64,000 bases of DNA, from assembly GCA_037957365.1 (NCBI GenBank), contig JARHVA010000348.1, positions 5,120,501 through 5,184,500 on the forward strand, written 5' to 3'. This DNA comes from Torreya grandis (Eukaryota > Streptophyta > Pinopsida > Cupressales > Taxaceae). The notes below the pieces were generated by a model. That model worked only from the letters and a program-made list of their open reading frames with translations. It ran no database searches and was not told the DNA's origin. This document shows, piece after piece, positions 26,201 through 40,164 of this stretch (its first letter is position 1; the number at the start of each line of letters is the position of its first letter). A program made the position numbers and the translations under genes.

Positions 26201-29200
26201 TAAAATAATGAAAATGACATATAAATTTATCCTAAACCAAAATTAGGTGTCTACATAATTCCTCACTTCTGTGTGTGTGTATAAATATCAAATTAAAACA
26301 AACATCCCTAAGAAGGATTGAATAAAATTTTATGGTTGAAACCAGTAAGAATTATCAAAGTCAATATAATAAATCTTAATGATTTGAAATTAAAATGGAG
26401 AAGATATGTTATCTTATCACATAGCCTAGCTTCATTGCCCTAAAAAATAAAATAAACCCTATACTCCTCTCCACCTACACAAGAATCTTAACTACCACTA
26501 TAAAAATCCAAGAAGATCCTGGAAAATTATCTATGCTTCTATGTCTAGAATATAAAAACTTGGGGTGTCTAAAAACATCAGCCAAACATTTATAAGTAGA
26601 TCAATATTTATATAAATAAATAATTAAGGAATTACTAAAATCATTAAGTAAAAATAAAAATTGGGATTGAATATACATGGATTTAAATGAACTATGCACC
26701 TCATCTTTGTATCATTTTTGAGTGTGTAATTTTTTTAAAAAACCATTTGAAATATGTATTATAACTCTTTATTGACCTACTCAAAATGTATGAGAAATTA
26801 TAATATTTCATTTTAATTCTCTGATTAACACATCCAAATATAGAATAATTTGTCTTATAACTCTTTGTAGAGTGCTTATAACTTTATGAAGTTGTTGTGC
26901 ATCATCACATAACTAAAGCATAGAGTAAGTAGATCATATTACTCCTTTTTGAGGTATGGGATGTACATATGAATCACATATTTCAAAATAAATGAATTAC
27001 ATTACCATGTGTATAATGGGAACAATAAAATCTTTGATGTATAATCAAAATATGGCATCCTCATTAAAGTACATTTATAACACATGTTGGTATAATCATA
27101 GAAATATATCATTAAATGTGTAATAAGTGACTTTTGACTATACTTATGTATCTCTAAGTCATATAAGTAAGATATCATCGTGAAACACATGTATAATTAG
27201 TAACATGAATCATATACACTTGATTAGAATAAATGTAGGAAACTATATTAATTATTTTCTTCTATGTAAGTAAGATATAAGTATAATTAATGAGGTTTTT
27301 TCATATGGATAAGATTTAATCAATGAAGAAAAATAATAGCATGCCTCAATGTGGACACCATATAGGTAATGTAAGCATGACAATAGCATGCCCCAATGTG
27401 GAAAATATATAATCAATGTAATCATCTAAGAGTTATGCCTTTAATGGGAAATTTACATAAAATGAGACACGATAGTAATAAACCCCATTAGATGTATGGA
27501 AGGGGCTATAACAATGTATTAAATGAACATATTCTTATCAAGGAACATCGTGGATGATATATATCATGGCTTAAAACATATAGTAACACATAGTATACAA
27601 AACACATTGAATATATATGATCAAAACATAATAGTGTGACCCATTTATTGACATAAAAAGGTTAACTAAAAAATAGAATATTAGATATTTATTTATTTTC
27701 ATGATTAGTTGCTACAAAACCCTATAAATTTTATAAATTTATAAACTAAATAAATTTTATATTTTGAATATGTGTGTGTGTATGTAAATGAATGTGTGTG
27801 TTTATATATTTATATACATATATATAATTAATATAATTTTTTCTCAGCGTTTTCTCATAATATATTTGTTTTTTATATACATAATTTTATAGAGTTGACA
27901 ATCTCCCTCCTATATATCTTTGTCAAAACATAATTTTTCAAGATTTAATTAGACTATGTCCTTGAGTTATGGACCTAATATAAAACATATATAAATTTTT
28001 ATCTATATTTTATTTTTATTAATTTAATATTTCTCATTTCCCAAAATTTAAACATCATGATATCCTTACCTCATATTTATTTGTATGTATGTTCAAATTA
28101 AGCTATATTTTTAATAATGATACAAGAACATTAAAATCTAATGTGCTATATTTGTTTTCACAATGGCATGAAAAAATGTTTAAAAAGTATTGGAATTACA
28201 TTTAAAAAAATCTTATTATTGAGATTATGTAAAATGATAAAATTTAAATAAATAATTATTTTTTTTAAATAAAATTTTAGAATGATGTGTTTCCCAAATT
28301 ATATGTTAATTTTATATATAATTTGGAAATGTGCTTATTGTTTTATAAAGTGCAAATACATTTGTGTTAGAGAGCTAATTATGAGGAAAAGATGGTAAAT
28401 TTAAAGGGAAGACTAAAAAAGTGTCATTAATAATATAACACATAACATAATGTAAAATTTAATTGAAAAATGTGTGAACAGTATCAAATTAAAAAAGACA
28501 AACAATTTGTTATTGATGGTGTGTCTTAAAAAAAAACTATGGATTTGAATGTAATAAATATGTCAATATTAATGAATAAACCTCTATATTTGGTATGTAT
28601 ACCTTATTATATATAATTCAATTGTAAATGTTAAAATTTGTGAAAAAGAATTAAAATTTAGATTATATATAAAAATTTTAAATTAAAATTATTTAAATAC
28701 ATATTTGATATTAAAATTTTAAACTTTATAAAATATTATAATTTTTACAATTTTAAGAATTATATATACAAACTTCATATGTACATGTTAATGTTTATTT
28801 ATAGTTTTTATTTTTTAATATATGGATATGAAAAGTTAGGTTTTACCCAAAAATTACATGTGGATATGGCATGAACTAGAGATTAAGCAATTTTTTTTTA
28901 TCACGAGGTAATTTATATTTTTTTAAACATATTTTTATATATGTGTACATATACATATGTTTCATGTTAAATTTGAATATATAACCTACACAATGTAACT
29001 TAATTTTATTAATAATTAGGGTTGATATTACTCATATTTAATGTTTATATCTAATTTTATGTTTTTTACATTTATTTATGCAAATAAATAATTTTATATA
29101 GTTTTTATTTTATTTTTCATATTCAATTTAAATAATTCATAAATAATGTATTTCAATAATATATTTAATTTAGTGTGCACGTACATACATGTATATATAG

Positions 29201-32200
29201 ATCATAGAATATGTGAATTTTTTATTTCAAATTTTAATTTGATTTATATTATTAGTTTTTATAATATAAAAATATGATAAGTTTATTAAGTTAATTTTGG
29301 TTCAACATATAAAACATGATATTGGAGAGGTGCAATTCAATATAAGTGTTCCTAAAATATATAAGAGAACTTTTAAATATGAATATGTAATTTCAATGAA
29401 ATTTAAAGATTATATGGAAGTGATTTAAATGTGTTTGTTAAGATATACATCTATTTAATTTAATGGGTCAATTATTTTGAAATTAATTATATCATATATG
29501 TGAAGGTCAAAGTATTTTTTGAGGTCAAATATTTATTTATTTATATTTATATTAGGTTTATATAATAAATTAATGTTTATTATATATTTTAAAGGTTTAC
29601 ACAAATTTCATCTATGTTAAATTATTATAAAATATTATAATTTTTACAATGTGGATTTTGGGATCTATTTAATTTTTAATTTGTATTTTAAGGTTTATAT
29701 AACTATTTACATCTAGATTATTTTTTTTTAAATTATTCAATTTAAGGATACTTTTTTATGTAATTTGTAATTTATTTTGTGTTCATTTTAAATGATTCAT
29801 ATAAATAATGTATTTGACCTTTCAATTTTCATTTTAATTTATATTTTTTTTGCATGTGCATATATGAAAATTTATTAAAATAATCTTGGTTCAACGAGTT
29901 AGACATGATATTGGAAAGGTGCATGTTAGTATAAATATATATGAATAAGACAAAGGAGATCTTATGGATATATGTACATAAAATTTAAATGAACTTTAAA
30001 TATCTTAAGTGATTTAAAGGTGTTAATTAAGGATTAGGTTTAGGTAATTTGGGAACATTTTAAGGAATCCATCCCAAAATTGTTATAGATTATATGGTAA
30101 ATATAGCTAGAATGGGATTCCCTGTTATGAAAAATTCTATGAAATAGATTTTGTGTATATGGAAAAAGTTTAAAATTTGGTATCATATTATATATATGAA
30201 AATGAAAATTTGTACTAGTAGTTAGAATTTAGTGAAAATATTTGATGAATATAATATAATTAGGTAAATATGCACTAAAAATTGAAATTTACTATAATAT
30301 TTTATATATGAAGCTAGTGTGATTAAACTAGTTTTGTGAAACAATATGTACAGGTGTTAATAAATAGTAATGTGAAAATATTTGGCTAGTAATATTTATT
30401 AAACTATTTTTGTGAACCTAAATGAGATGTAAATAAATAAATAGCCCATATTACATCTTTACAAACAAACATGCAAATTTTCTTTATAATGGAATGTGTG
30501 GTGCGATGGATTTCAAATTTATTTACTCAAAGATCACAATGACGTAACCAATGGAGAGGATATTAATTATGATGTGATTAATAATAATTAAATTAATTAA
30601 AAATATAAATTTTTTTCTAAACACTGGTGGTTTGGTTCACATAAAGTTTCATGTGAAGGTCTTATTTGGCATTGATTATGGATTTAGTTTCGTTACTCAT
30701 TGGGATTTAGTGCACTTGCACTAGCCAGTCTATTTCCTTATATTTATTACTTTTATCCATACCATACCAATGCCATTTGTATGAATCTTCTCTTGGTTTT
30801 ATAATAGTAAGATTTGAGGATTCTTTTAATATAAATGATGGTATTTACAAGGGACCCCTTTGAAATGGGGAGCTCTACAACATATTCAACCCATTGTTCA
30901 TTAATGCCTTTAATTTCATAAAATAAGTTTTGGACATGGATGATGTGGACTTGGTGACAAGGGATTAGAATCCCAAAGAGGTTCAAGACATTTTTAGGAC
31001 TAATTAGGAAGCTCAAATCTAGGACCAAGAAATACAATAATTTATTTTATTGAAAGTTTTAAATAGAATAAAAAATATCCAAAATCAAAGCTTATTTATC
31101 TGGTAAGCTCAATGGCTTCTAAATTTTCAAATTTTGAATATAAGATGAATCATTTGGAAGTTTTCATGAAGAGTGGTTTTTCTTCTTTTAAATCTTTTCT
31201 AATAATTACATGTTTTATAGGTGTTGAGAAAGTTCATATTATTCCCCTAATTATTTATATGGTTCATTCTATTCTAGAAAAACCTAGTCTTATATCATGT
31301 CTTATTGATATTTATGAAGTGTTGATAGAATTATTTCATAAATTATGAGGGAGGGTATGGAAATATAGAAAGGTGGAGGTTTAATTTATGTTGGGATAAT
31401 AATTTCTCCTAAGACACCCAATATGTTTCAAATATCATATATCACAGGTAGATACTTTCATTCATGCATAATAATCTATATTTGTGTGACTTAAATGATG
31501 GATTTTTCTAATGATGATGGGGGCTTGGTAAATATGTGGGATGAGATCATTTATGTCCTAATTTTTTTATTATCTTGTCATGTTATAATTGAATCTTGGT
31601 TTTTGGATTTCATTTGACATCAGTGGTGTTTTTAAATTCTATTTTTTATGGTGTTTTAACTTAGTGGAAGTCTAATAGGTTGTGGTGTATGCCCTAGTGT
31701 TGTTGTTAGTTTATTCATTAATGATAGCTAGGATTTTAGGGTTTTAAATTTATATTTTTATATGTATTTTTTATTCTACCAGTTATGGTCAATTGCTTAT
31801 ATCTACAATATTTCATTATATAATAATAATAATATAAGCTACTTAATTTAGAATTTTTACAATTTTAAGAAGAGAATAAGTATTTTTCATATCATATTTT
31901 TTAAAAGATTCAAGAATATTATCACTAAGCTCATCTCTAGATATGAAATCATAATTTTTAATTAAATTATTCAAATCACGTGAATTTCCTTTCAAAAAAA
32001 TATTTTATCATTTGAATTGCAAGCACCAATTTTTATAATATAAACCATGAAATAGGGCCTAGGTTAAGCAAGAACAAAAAATACTATATTAAAACCAAAT
32101 ATCATGGAAAAATTGTATTCAATAAATTTCATTCCATTTATCATCACATTGTATGGATTAAATAAACAACCAATCTAAGGGAAAACATAATAATCCTAGA

Positions 32201-32207
32201 AAATCAT
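23267..32207. other. AT-rich intergenic DNA, no gene seen
   Basis: About 9 kb without a recognisable gene on either strand. Short open frames (25013-25300 minus, 27002-27190 minus, 30753-31037 minus, 31112-31348 plus) have no family features and lie in AT-rich sequence where such frames arise by chance. From about 27600 to 30500 the DNA is almost entirely A and T, with TG/TA microsatellite-like runs near 27770-27840. Confidence 0.5.
24846..24903. repeat. Perfect 29-bp tandem duplication
   Basis: The unit begins AATAATGTAATTTG, ends GGAAAGT and occurs twice back to back without a mismatch. This implies a recent slippage event in otherwise old DNA. Confidence 0.9.
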
Positions 32208-32660
32208 CACACTTACAAGCTCATAAAAGCATCACAAGCTCATTAAATCATCACAAGCTAAGAAATACATTATAGGATTAACAATGCATTGCACTCTTAG
32301 GCTTGAAAATGCATTGTAGGCTTATAAATACATCACATTCTTGGAAGTGCATGGCAAGATTATAAATTCATCATAGGTTTTTAAATATGTTGTAGGCTTA
32401 GAAATGCATCACAAGTTTGGAAATGCATCACAATCTTGGAAATGCATCTTAGGTTTGGAAATGCATTACAAACTTGAAAATGCATCTCAGGCTTGGAAAT
32501 GCAACACAAGCTTAGAAATGTCTCATAGGCTTGAAAATACATCATGATTTTGGAAATGTATCCCAGGCTTGAAAATGAAATTTTAGCTTTGAAAAACATA
32601 GCATTCTTGTAAAAGCATTGTGAAATTAAAAATGCATCACAAGGTTAGAAATGCATGAAT
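32208..32660. repeat. 19-bp-period minisatellite
   Basis: About 24 degenerate units with consensus close to CTTGGAAATGCATCACAGG. Between about 32395 and 32590 consecutive units keep exactly 19 nt. GAAATGCAT is the best-kept core. Because 19 is not a multiple of three, the 72-codon minus-strand frame across it (32381-32599) is a by-product of the repeat and not a gene. Confidence 0.85.
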
Positions 32661-35600
32661 AGATTTACCTATAACGTTGTAAAGTACTATTTAATTTCAA
32701 GTATATATAATGAATATATTTACATTGTAAGGTTACATATAATTGGTAAATTTTATTTAATTTAAAATTTTACCTCTAAAATTTAGGCTAGTGTGATCCT
32801 ATGACCCAAATAATGAATGGCAATCCAAACAATGTTTAAAATCCTGGACTGTCAATTTATTAAAAACCCAAGAAAAAAAACCCATTAAGAGGATAAATAA
32901 TTTCATTGTTAAATTAAAAAACATTAACATACATTTTTTTTTGAAAAATTATGATGCAGCCCAACATTATCCACATACTTGATCACAAGTTTATAAATCC
33001 CCAATTTATTTGCCTCATTATGAAAAATTACCACTAGTATTTTTCCTAACTAGGTCACTTGTTTTAGATTACATGGATGGATATTAAAATAAACATAATA
33101 ATTGTATACTTGTACATGGATAAATGTTAAATTAAAAAATATTAAATTTACACATATATGTATATGGATTGATGTTAAATCAAACATATTAAATTTATTA
33201 AATTTTTATTTTTTTAATTATTAGAGGAGGTAATGTGAAAGAGGATGCCCGGCATTCCTCCTTTCATGAATCATTTTCAAATTTCATAGAGAAAATAGAC
33301 AAACAATTTCCTAATTAAAATTTAGAACATCTAAAAAAAAATGAATTTGACCTTTTAGGGGAATATTTTGAGTTTGAAAATTACCTCAAAGGAGTATGCA
33401 TAGGCATTCAAATAAAATATATTGAATAAATTCTATTAAATTTAACAGATTTTATTATGTTTGACTCGTAGTTTCTCTCTTAAATCATGATGAAATGAGA
33501 CCCACTTTAGAGTTGTTGAGAGTCAATTTCAAAGGGAACAATATAAGTAACCTTAGATATCATGTTGTGGTAAAATTTTCAAGAGAATTAAGTTTATGGG
33601 GTAAAACAACTCACTCAGATGATAACAAAATTTCACATAGAGTGATGTTGATCTCAATTATAAGTGAATAAACAAAACAATTGACATGTCAAAACTTGTC
33701 AAATGTGTTTGGTGTTAGTATAAATACTATCATTAGATATGTGAAATAGAGAAAGGTCATGCATGATAATTATATATAATGAAATTGTGCACTGATATAA
33801 GACTCCTTGTTTTGAAAATATTGAGGATTTTGTTCGGAGGATAGTTTTATATTATTATAAATATCATAGTTTACCTTCCTCAAATGTTAGGGATGTTATT
33901 AAACATAGGATTTCTCATAACATATACAAATAACATGCAAAACATTGGGTTTATATAACTCAACATGAGATGTAAACCAAACCAAATTTTTTTTAAAACA
34001 TATGTATTTTAAGATATGGTAGTAAATGTTTGATATTTTTAAACCTTAGTATGTGAATTATAATAAAGTCCTCAAAACATGTTGTTTCTATCATGTTAAG
34101 TTTTATTTTCATTATCAAGTGTTTAATTAAAAACCACAATAATATTGATATTATAGCTTAATTTAGATTATTATATCATGTGAATAGATTCTAAATGTGC
34201 ACATGCACATAAATGATATTTTATCAAGTCTATAGGAAGTTAAGAGAAGAAAATTTTGGTTCATATAATGCTCCCCTAAAAATCTGAGTTTATGGCATAA
34301 ATTTTATACAAAAATACTAATGAGGATATGGAGGGTGTATGCATAATCTAGGATGACCTACAACTATCCTTTTTTTCTCAATAGACTAGGATTCAAATAA
34401 GTTTAATCAAATATGGCATTCATCTACTTAGATGAGTAGGTAAGGACCTATGTTATCCATAGATATAGCATATTTTAACCTAAAATTTCCAAATACTAAG
34501 CCTATAACACAAGGATATAGCTCTCACTATACCTCAACAAGGTAAATGATTATAGTTATTATTGTAAAGATACAAGTAAAGTAATGATTGTAAAGGGTTA
34601 CAAGTAAATTAAATGATCAAAAATGGGTTACTAGTAAATGAAATGATGGTTAAGTGATTATAAATAAGTTAAGGTCCAATTTTCAACCAATTGGGATTTT
34701 ATGCAACCTAAGATGATGGATGAAAAGCTTAAGAAACCCTATATCTATACTAGTTTATTTGGTATAAGGAAGATCCTAAGAAAGGATACACACATACATC
34801 CACAAATAAATAAGAAACATATAATATACTAAGTAAAGGAAAGAGTGTATGGATATAAATACTTACTTTATAGTGGACCCATTTATTGATGGGTCTTTTG
34901 ATGCACCAACTTAAGCAAAGGGTTGATAGGCCTTATCTCTCCTAAAAGGAGATTTGTGTAAAAAACCTCCCAAAGGTCTTGGTTACCAAGTCTTGGTACA
35001 TAGGGTAACTCATTTGGCCTATTGTGACCATTCCAATTCAAGGGAATTTGATGAAATTGACTTCAGTTGATGGCTTAAGATATAGACACTATGAAACTCT
35101 ATTATTCCACCACTAATCTAATCAATAATGCTTAAATGATGATGGACAATATTCAACAATCATGAGTTAACATTATAAGTGGATTACTATTATTCCTAAT
35201 CTAACACATTGATAAAATAAAGTGTAAATGAAAGGGGAAAAGGGAATTAAAATCATTGCTACCATAGATGAAGTTGCAGTGTTTGATTAAACAAATCTCA
35301 TATTAACTAGTCCTTAGTTGAAACAGACCTAGCACAACTCCAACTAAATGATGGTGCAAGAGCTTAAGGAAAAGTTTTTGTGAAAAAAGTAGAGCATAAC
35401 CACCATAAAAATGCATCAAAAATGTCCATTTGATTACACAACAATTTGGATATCAAGATATTTCTTGTTCATTAACAATGGTGAGATTTACAACAGTCAT
35501 TCAACTACAAACTTCATTTTTATAACAGTGAGGAAAATACTATGCTAGGAAAGCATGAAAAATAAATCATCTACTAACCATGGAGAATCCAAGCATGTTT

Positions 35601-36600
35601 GGTCCACTACTCTATGCTCTAATCTAAAAATATTCAACCTTTATTACAACCTAGGAGTTGATCTTATACATACCTCCAATTCCATGGAGCTCCTCATATT
35701 TGTATTTTCCACTAACATGGTGGTTACAAACAATCATCAATGTGATTGGAGACGGAAATTGAGATTCTGATAAATGTTCCAACTTGACCATACCCTAACA
35801 CATTATGAGGGAGTGCCCATGCTTTATAGTTAGAGGTCACACCATTATTCTTTGATCACCAATTGACTACTTTGGGATTCACCATCCCATCCATCACATG
35901 TCAAATGTCACTTTCTCATTGGTTCAAAGTTATCTTATATAAATTCTTTGTTATGGTGTTCAGACTTGGATTTATACCTCTTTTCCTTATGCTTCATGAG
36001 TTTCAAATGACCTTCCATGTACTAATTTGATTTTATCTTTTCTATGTTATGATTTGGCTGAGGGTTCAAACTTCCTAATTAAGGATACACATCTAAATCA
36101 ATGACCCAGATTGAAATATGAATCTTTTAAGATCAAATGAAATGGTAAAACATAAATATTTTGAAGAAATAATAAGGAAAAATATTTAAACAATTTAATC
36201 CTAAAACAGTTAAAATAAATATGAGAAATAAATGAAAGATTCTATTATTTAGACATAAATATTTGCATTAGTCATCTTTTAACTCAAATAAAGGCCTTTC
36301 CATAAATTTAAAACACATATAGATCCATAATTAATTTAGGATGAACATTATAAAATGAAATAATGTTAGCATGAAGCCCACTAATTCAATGTAAATTTAA
36401 CATTTAATCGACCAATGTTTTCCTCAATCCTTTGACATTTTTGATGTTTGGAATGGTCATCAAATTTAAGCTTATTAAATTCCATTTGGCATGATTTTAT
36501 TATCCTAGAGGACCAAGGTTCATGATTTGATGATAGGAAAATTCCCATCAAATTTAAGTTTGATGGAAAAGCTAACATCATCAAGGTGCCATGTGACAAC
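32661..36600. other. Intergenic DNA, no gene seen
   Basis: No recognisable protein, RNA gene or LTR pair. Loose repetition occurs near 34540-34680, with GATTATAA/TACAAGTAA variants. The left edge of element Z lies somewhere between about 36360 and 36660. Confidence 0.45.
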
Positions 36601-36763
36601 CCCTTGTTAGGTTGGGTCTTTGGACTAGACATGCAAGATGATGCTACATGGCATCCTCCTAGCGAATTGGGCCTATTGTCACAAAATATTTCACCCTAGA
36701 GGATTTTGATCAAGACTACTCTAATATTTGTGAGAAACTAAAATACCTTTAGGCCTATGGGTT

Positions 36764-37963
36764 ACTAATTTAATAATTTTAGGAATAATTAGGGGTTTTA
36801 TTCCTATTTAGTTGAATGTCTAAGTAAATTAAATCAATCAATAATTATGCCATAATTAACTTACTAATTTGTTAATTCTGATTGTTGTTTAGACTTTCTA
36901 AAAATAGCAAGTAAATAGAGATAAATATAACTTAGATTATAACTATGTTGAAGATGAATATTGATATTAACTATGTAGGACTGGGATAGTATCAAGAACC
37001 TAGATCTAGCTTTCATTGGGTGAAAGGATAGGAGCATTGAAAATAGGATACTTTAGATTTTAGTGCTATATTCATGTTCCTGCCAATGTTACCTAAACTA
37101 GTCATATAGGTTTGAGATTTTTGGGTTTTTTTTGCCACTCTTGTATGACCCTGCCTATGAAATTTTAAAGCTTAAATCTTAATGGATCTCCTTATAGATC
37201 TGATTTATCTCCAATCCTAGGTCTCCAATTAACTTGAATAGGACTTTGAGAAAAAAGGGTGTTAGTGTGTGTAAGATGCACTAGACGTGCTTCACACCCC
37301 ATGTATGGGTATGCTGCCTACATACCAATACTCTGAATAGGGGTCAAGCCATATGTAGTTCTCCCTTTAAAAGTGCTTATTGCAATTGTGATATGAGAAT
37401 GCAATCAATTCTAAAACTAGATATGTTTGAGGTGGCTAGGGGCTAGTGTAAGGATTTGAATGAGCTTATAATTTATTAGATGGTTATATATAGAGAATAG
37501 GAAAGATTACTTCAATAGTCTTGCTTGTATTATTGCTTACTTAATGATATTTTCCAACCCCCTCCAAATGATCTTTGAATGGGCTTATATAGAGATCTAT
37601 TGGTCATGGGTTAAATGCATTCACGTTAGGCCAACACAATGAGGAAAAGGAATCAAGAGAAAATGGTTATCTGGGCTCAAAATGTGATTGGATAAGAGTG
37701 CTAAAAAGGGGGCACCCTAGGGTACAGTGCTATAGTCCAATTTGGGCACTATTTTCCTAAGGGTACAAGACCTAGGGGATGAAATAACCATGGAAAAAGG
37801 GTCTTGGCTAAGCTAGAATGAGGTCTTAAACGCCTATGGATGATTGGGAATCAGTGAAAAGGTGCCTAAAAGGGTCATGAAAGTAAGCAAGAGGGAACTA
37901 TGGGTTGGGTGTCATTAACCACACTCAAGTTACCATTTTTTTCATTTTACATGACTACAATTT
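36764..37963. other. 1.2-kb segment present only in the left LTR of Z
   Basis: The right LTR reads GGGTTGCCTATAGAAGAGG without interruption (52241-52259). The left has GGGTT at 36759-36763 and resumes CCTATAATAGAGG at 37964. I see no target duplication or terminal inverted repeat that would mark an insertion, so a deletion in the right LTR is equally possible. On the minus strand the segment contains CTCTATATAAGCCC (37582-37595), a promoter-like TATA motif. Confidence 0.7.
37582..37595 (-). promoter_or_regulatory. TATA-like motif in the segment unique to Z left LTR
   Basis: CTCTATATAAGCCC on the minus strand, the orientation of Z, about 1 kb before the LTR end. If the segment is ancestral, this could be the original LTR promoter, now missing from the 5' LTR. 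Motif-level evidence only. Confidence 0.3.
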
Positions 37964-39427
37964 CCTATAATAGAGGTAGAGTTCTAGGTTCAATCACTAG
38001 CTCCTTGAATTGACCTTGAACTGCTTATCACCTGAACTAACTAATTATTTTTGGGGAAAAGAGATAGAAGTATGCATGAAATAATATATTCTAATGGGTT
38101 GATACACCACAATTATTTCCATAATGTTGTCATACTTATTTCACTAAGAAACAAGACCTATAAACCAACTTCAAAGTCTTAAGATGATCTAACATTAGTA
38201 TTTCAATATAGAGGTGATATGCATGAGACAACTCAAGGCAAGTGGACCAGAGGGTAGATTATAGACTCTAAGTACACTTTCAAAATTGAAGGGATCTAAA
38301 CACACTATCTAAAATATATATTACCTATTATAATTATAACTCCTTGAATTATACATGAAAGGATAAGGAGAAGCAAGGATAGAATCACTAGACTTTACCA
38401 TTCATCGCTTTGCACACTTAGAAAAGATGTTTATGAACTCAAAACTAGATTACTTATATTATTCAAAGGAAAAGTATAGAATCAAACTAGTAGGGATTTT
38501 CCATATATGGTGTGAAATTATGAACAATTTAAACTATCAAGGCTTTGCCATACATGGCATGGAATTATGAAATAAGAGTTAAAATGGCTATTACTTATAA
38601 AATTTGAGAGAGGAGAAAAGAGAATGAAGTTAAAGAGTCATAAGAATAGGTGTTAAGATGAGATAAGGAAATACATTTATAAGATAATAGAATATTTAAT
38701 ATGCCATGCAAGGTCTATGTGGACAAATGTTTCTCCAAGCATGAAACTCCCCAAACCTAGTGTAAGACTCTTCAACTTGCTCCTTAAAAATCATCTTCAT
38801 AATTTGGACTTCCTTAAATGCTCCAAAAAGAAATAGGGGTAGATGAAAATAATTTCACTATGAAGTAGGGGTTATAAATAGGATCCAACATGCATTGGAT
38901 GTGTCCCTAATCATCAATATTATTCTGGCCAAGTGTTCTCACTGCCTATAGTCATAATCACCCTTATTTTACTCACCTCTCACACTTGGCACCAAGGTGG
39001 TATTCAATTTATCAAACCAGTCCATGTATGGGGTGATGTGTAACTTATCAAGGGTCCTCAAGTCTCTATATCCATTAGTCAAACCTTAAAATGTCTCCCA
39101 ATTAAAGTTGTCACTTTTTCACTTGATGATCACTCTTCATTCACTATGCCAATTTGGACTAGCTAAAGTGAAGGTTCTTGCAGAGGTACATGTGTGATTT
39201 TATAAATAAATATATGGATGTGGGTAGTTATATTAGGTCTCATTATCTCTCCTAAATTTATCCTCATATTTTGAAACCTTTCTATACCTGTAAAACATCT
39301 AAATTTATCAAGAAAAGTAGTTGTATACCCTATCCATACAAATAGGGTACAATTCAATCTAATGGGAAGGATCCCTTGGGAGTTATCTTCAATACAAAAT
39401 CACATTCCTACTCAAATTATCCCATTT

Positions 39428-39432
39428 GAATG
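39428..39432 (+). other. Target-site duplication, left (copia C)
   Basis: GAATG, identical to 45131-45135. The matching empty site in the other Z LTR is AGATG at 53627-53631. Confidence 0.95.
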
Positions 39433-40133
39433 TGTTAGGGTGTGGAGCTAAAAGCTTCACCAAGGAGCACACTATGACAGTTTCGGGTCTACACAGACAC
39501 CGGCATCGGTCAGGAGCGACCGACGTTGGTCAGGTGCAGTTGCAGAGGCACCGGCATCGATAGTGGGTCGGTCGACGACAGTCACAGGCAAGCAGCAGGA
39601 ACCAGCATCAATTACCTGTGCATCCAGAAAGATATTTCTGAGGATAGAAGCGAGTGTTTGCATGATGAGTTTAAGTTGTAGTCTTAAGCTCGCGTCTCTA
39701 TTATTAGTAATATTATTTTTAGAGCCCTTGTTCAAGAGGCTTAACTAGTTGTTGTAAGTGCATGCTCAAGTTTCCTAATTCTATATGTAGAATTAGATCT
39801 TCTTAGCTTTGTGTGAATTATTTTAGAATTGGTATGTTGAAGAACAGTACAGAATTGAATCAATCCAGGCTTGTTGGAGTTGATTGTTCTTGAGAGAGAG
39901 AGCTCTTGAGGAATAGAGATCTAGTGAGAGATCTATACATCTAGGAGAGGTGTGGAAGAAAGAAGTTTCTTCAATTGTATTCCTTTTGTAAAGAGTTTGT
40001 TAATACAAGTTTTCAGGGTGGTTTCTTGTATCTCTTGTTCTTGCTGTTTATCATTCTAGTTACTTGTCTATCTAATTTATTTCCGCGTTTATTACTTTCA
40101 CAAGTGTAATCTATTGTTGGTTGATCCCCAACA
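39433..40133 (+). repeat. 5' LTR of C
   Basis: 701 bp. The first 160 bp are CpG-rich and contain repeated modules of the form ACCGRCRTYGGTCAGG at 39499 and 39519 and a related one at 39550. A DRE/CRT-like core ACCGAC lies at 39519-39524. A GA run (GAGAGAGAGAGCTC) sits near 39892. The last bases CCCCAACA precede the PBS by two nucleotides. Confidence 0.95.
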
Positions 40134-40135
40134 AG

Positions 40136-40147
40136 TGGTATCAGAGC
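40136..40147 (+). other. Primer-binding site of C, copy 1
   Basis: TGGTATCAGAGC two bases after the LTR, the standard plant copia arrangement with initiator tRNA-Met. Confidence 0.9.
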
Positions 40148-40164
40148 CTTGGTTGCAGGTTCAA

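Larger units (their letters stand above)
36600..39432 (-). repeat. Z left LTR, first segment
   Basis: Matches 52100-53630 of the right LTR. Examples are the pairs 'ACCTCTAGGCC'/'ACCTTTAGGCC', the block around 38160-38400 matching 52440-52690, and the run up to CCCATTTGAATG at 39421-39432. It contains a 1.2-kb segment (36764-37963) that the right copy lacks. Copia C follows at 39433. Confidence 0.75.

Noticed and set aside
31112..31348. 78-codon plus-strand frame beginning MASKFSNFEY
   Set aside because: Neat start, but hydrophobic low-complexity content, no family resemblance and a setting of AT-rich DNA with many stops. No promoter or splice context that I can defend.
32381..32599. 72-codon minus-strand frame with repeated 'MHFQ'-like peptides
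   Set aside because: It is produced by the 19-bp minisatellite; the period is not a multiple of three.
32208..32660. CRISPR-like array
   Set aside because: Units are contiguous with no spacers, and the DNA is from a plant.
36359..36364. AATAA before TGTTAGCAT as left edge of Z
   Set aside because: The first 100 bp after it do not align convincingly with the right LTR start, and AATAA is common in this DNA. Kept only as a candidate.
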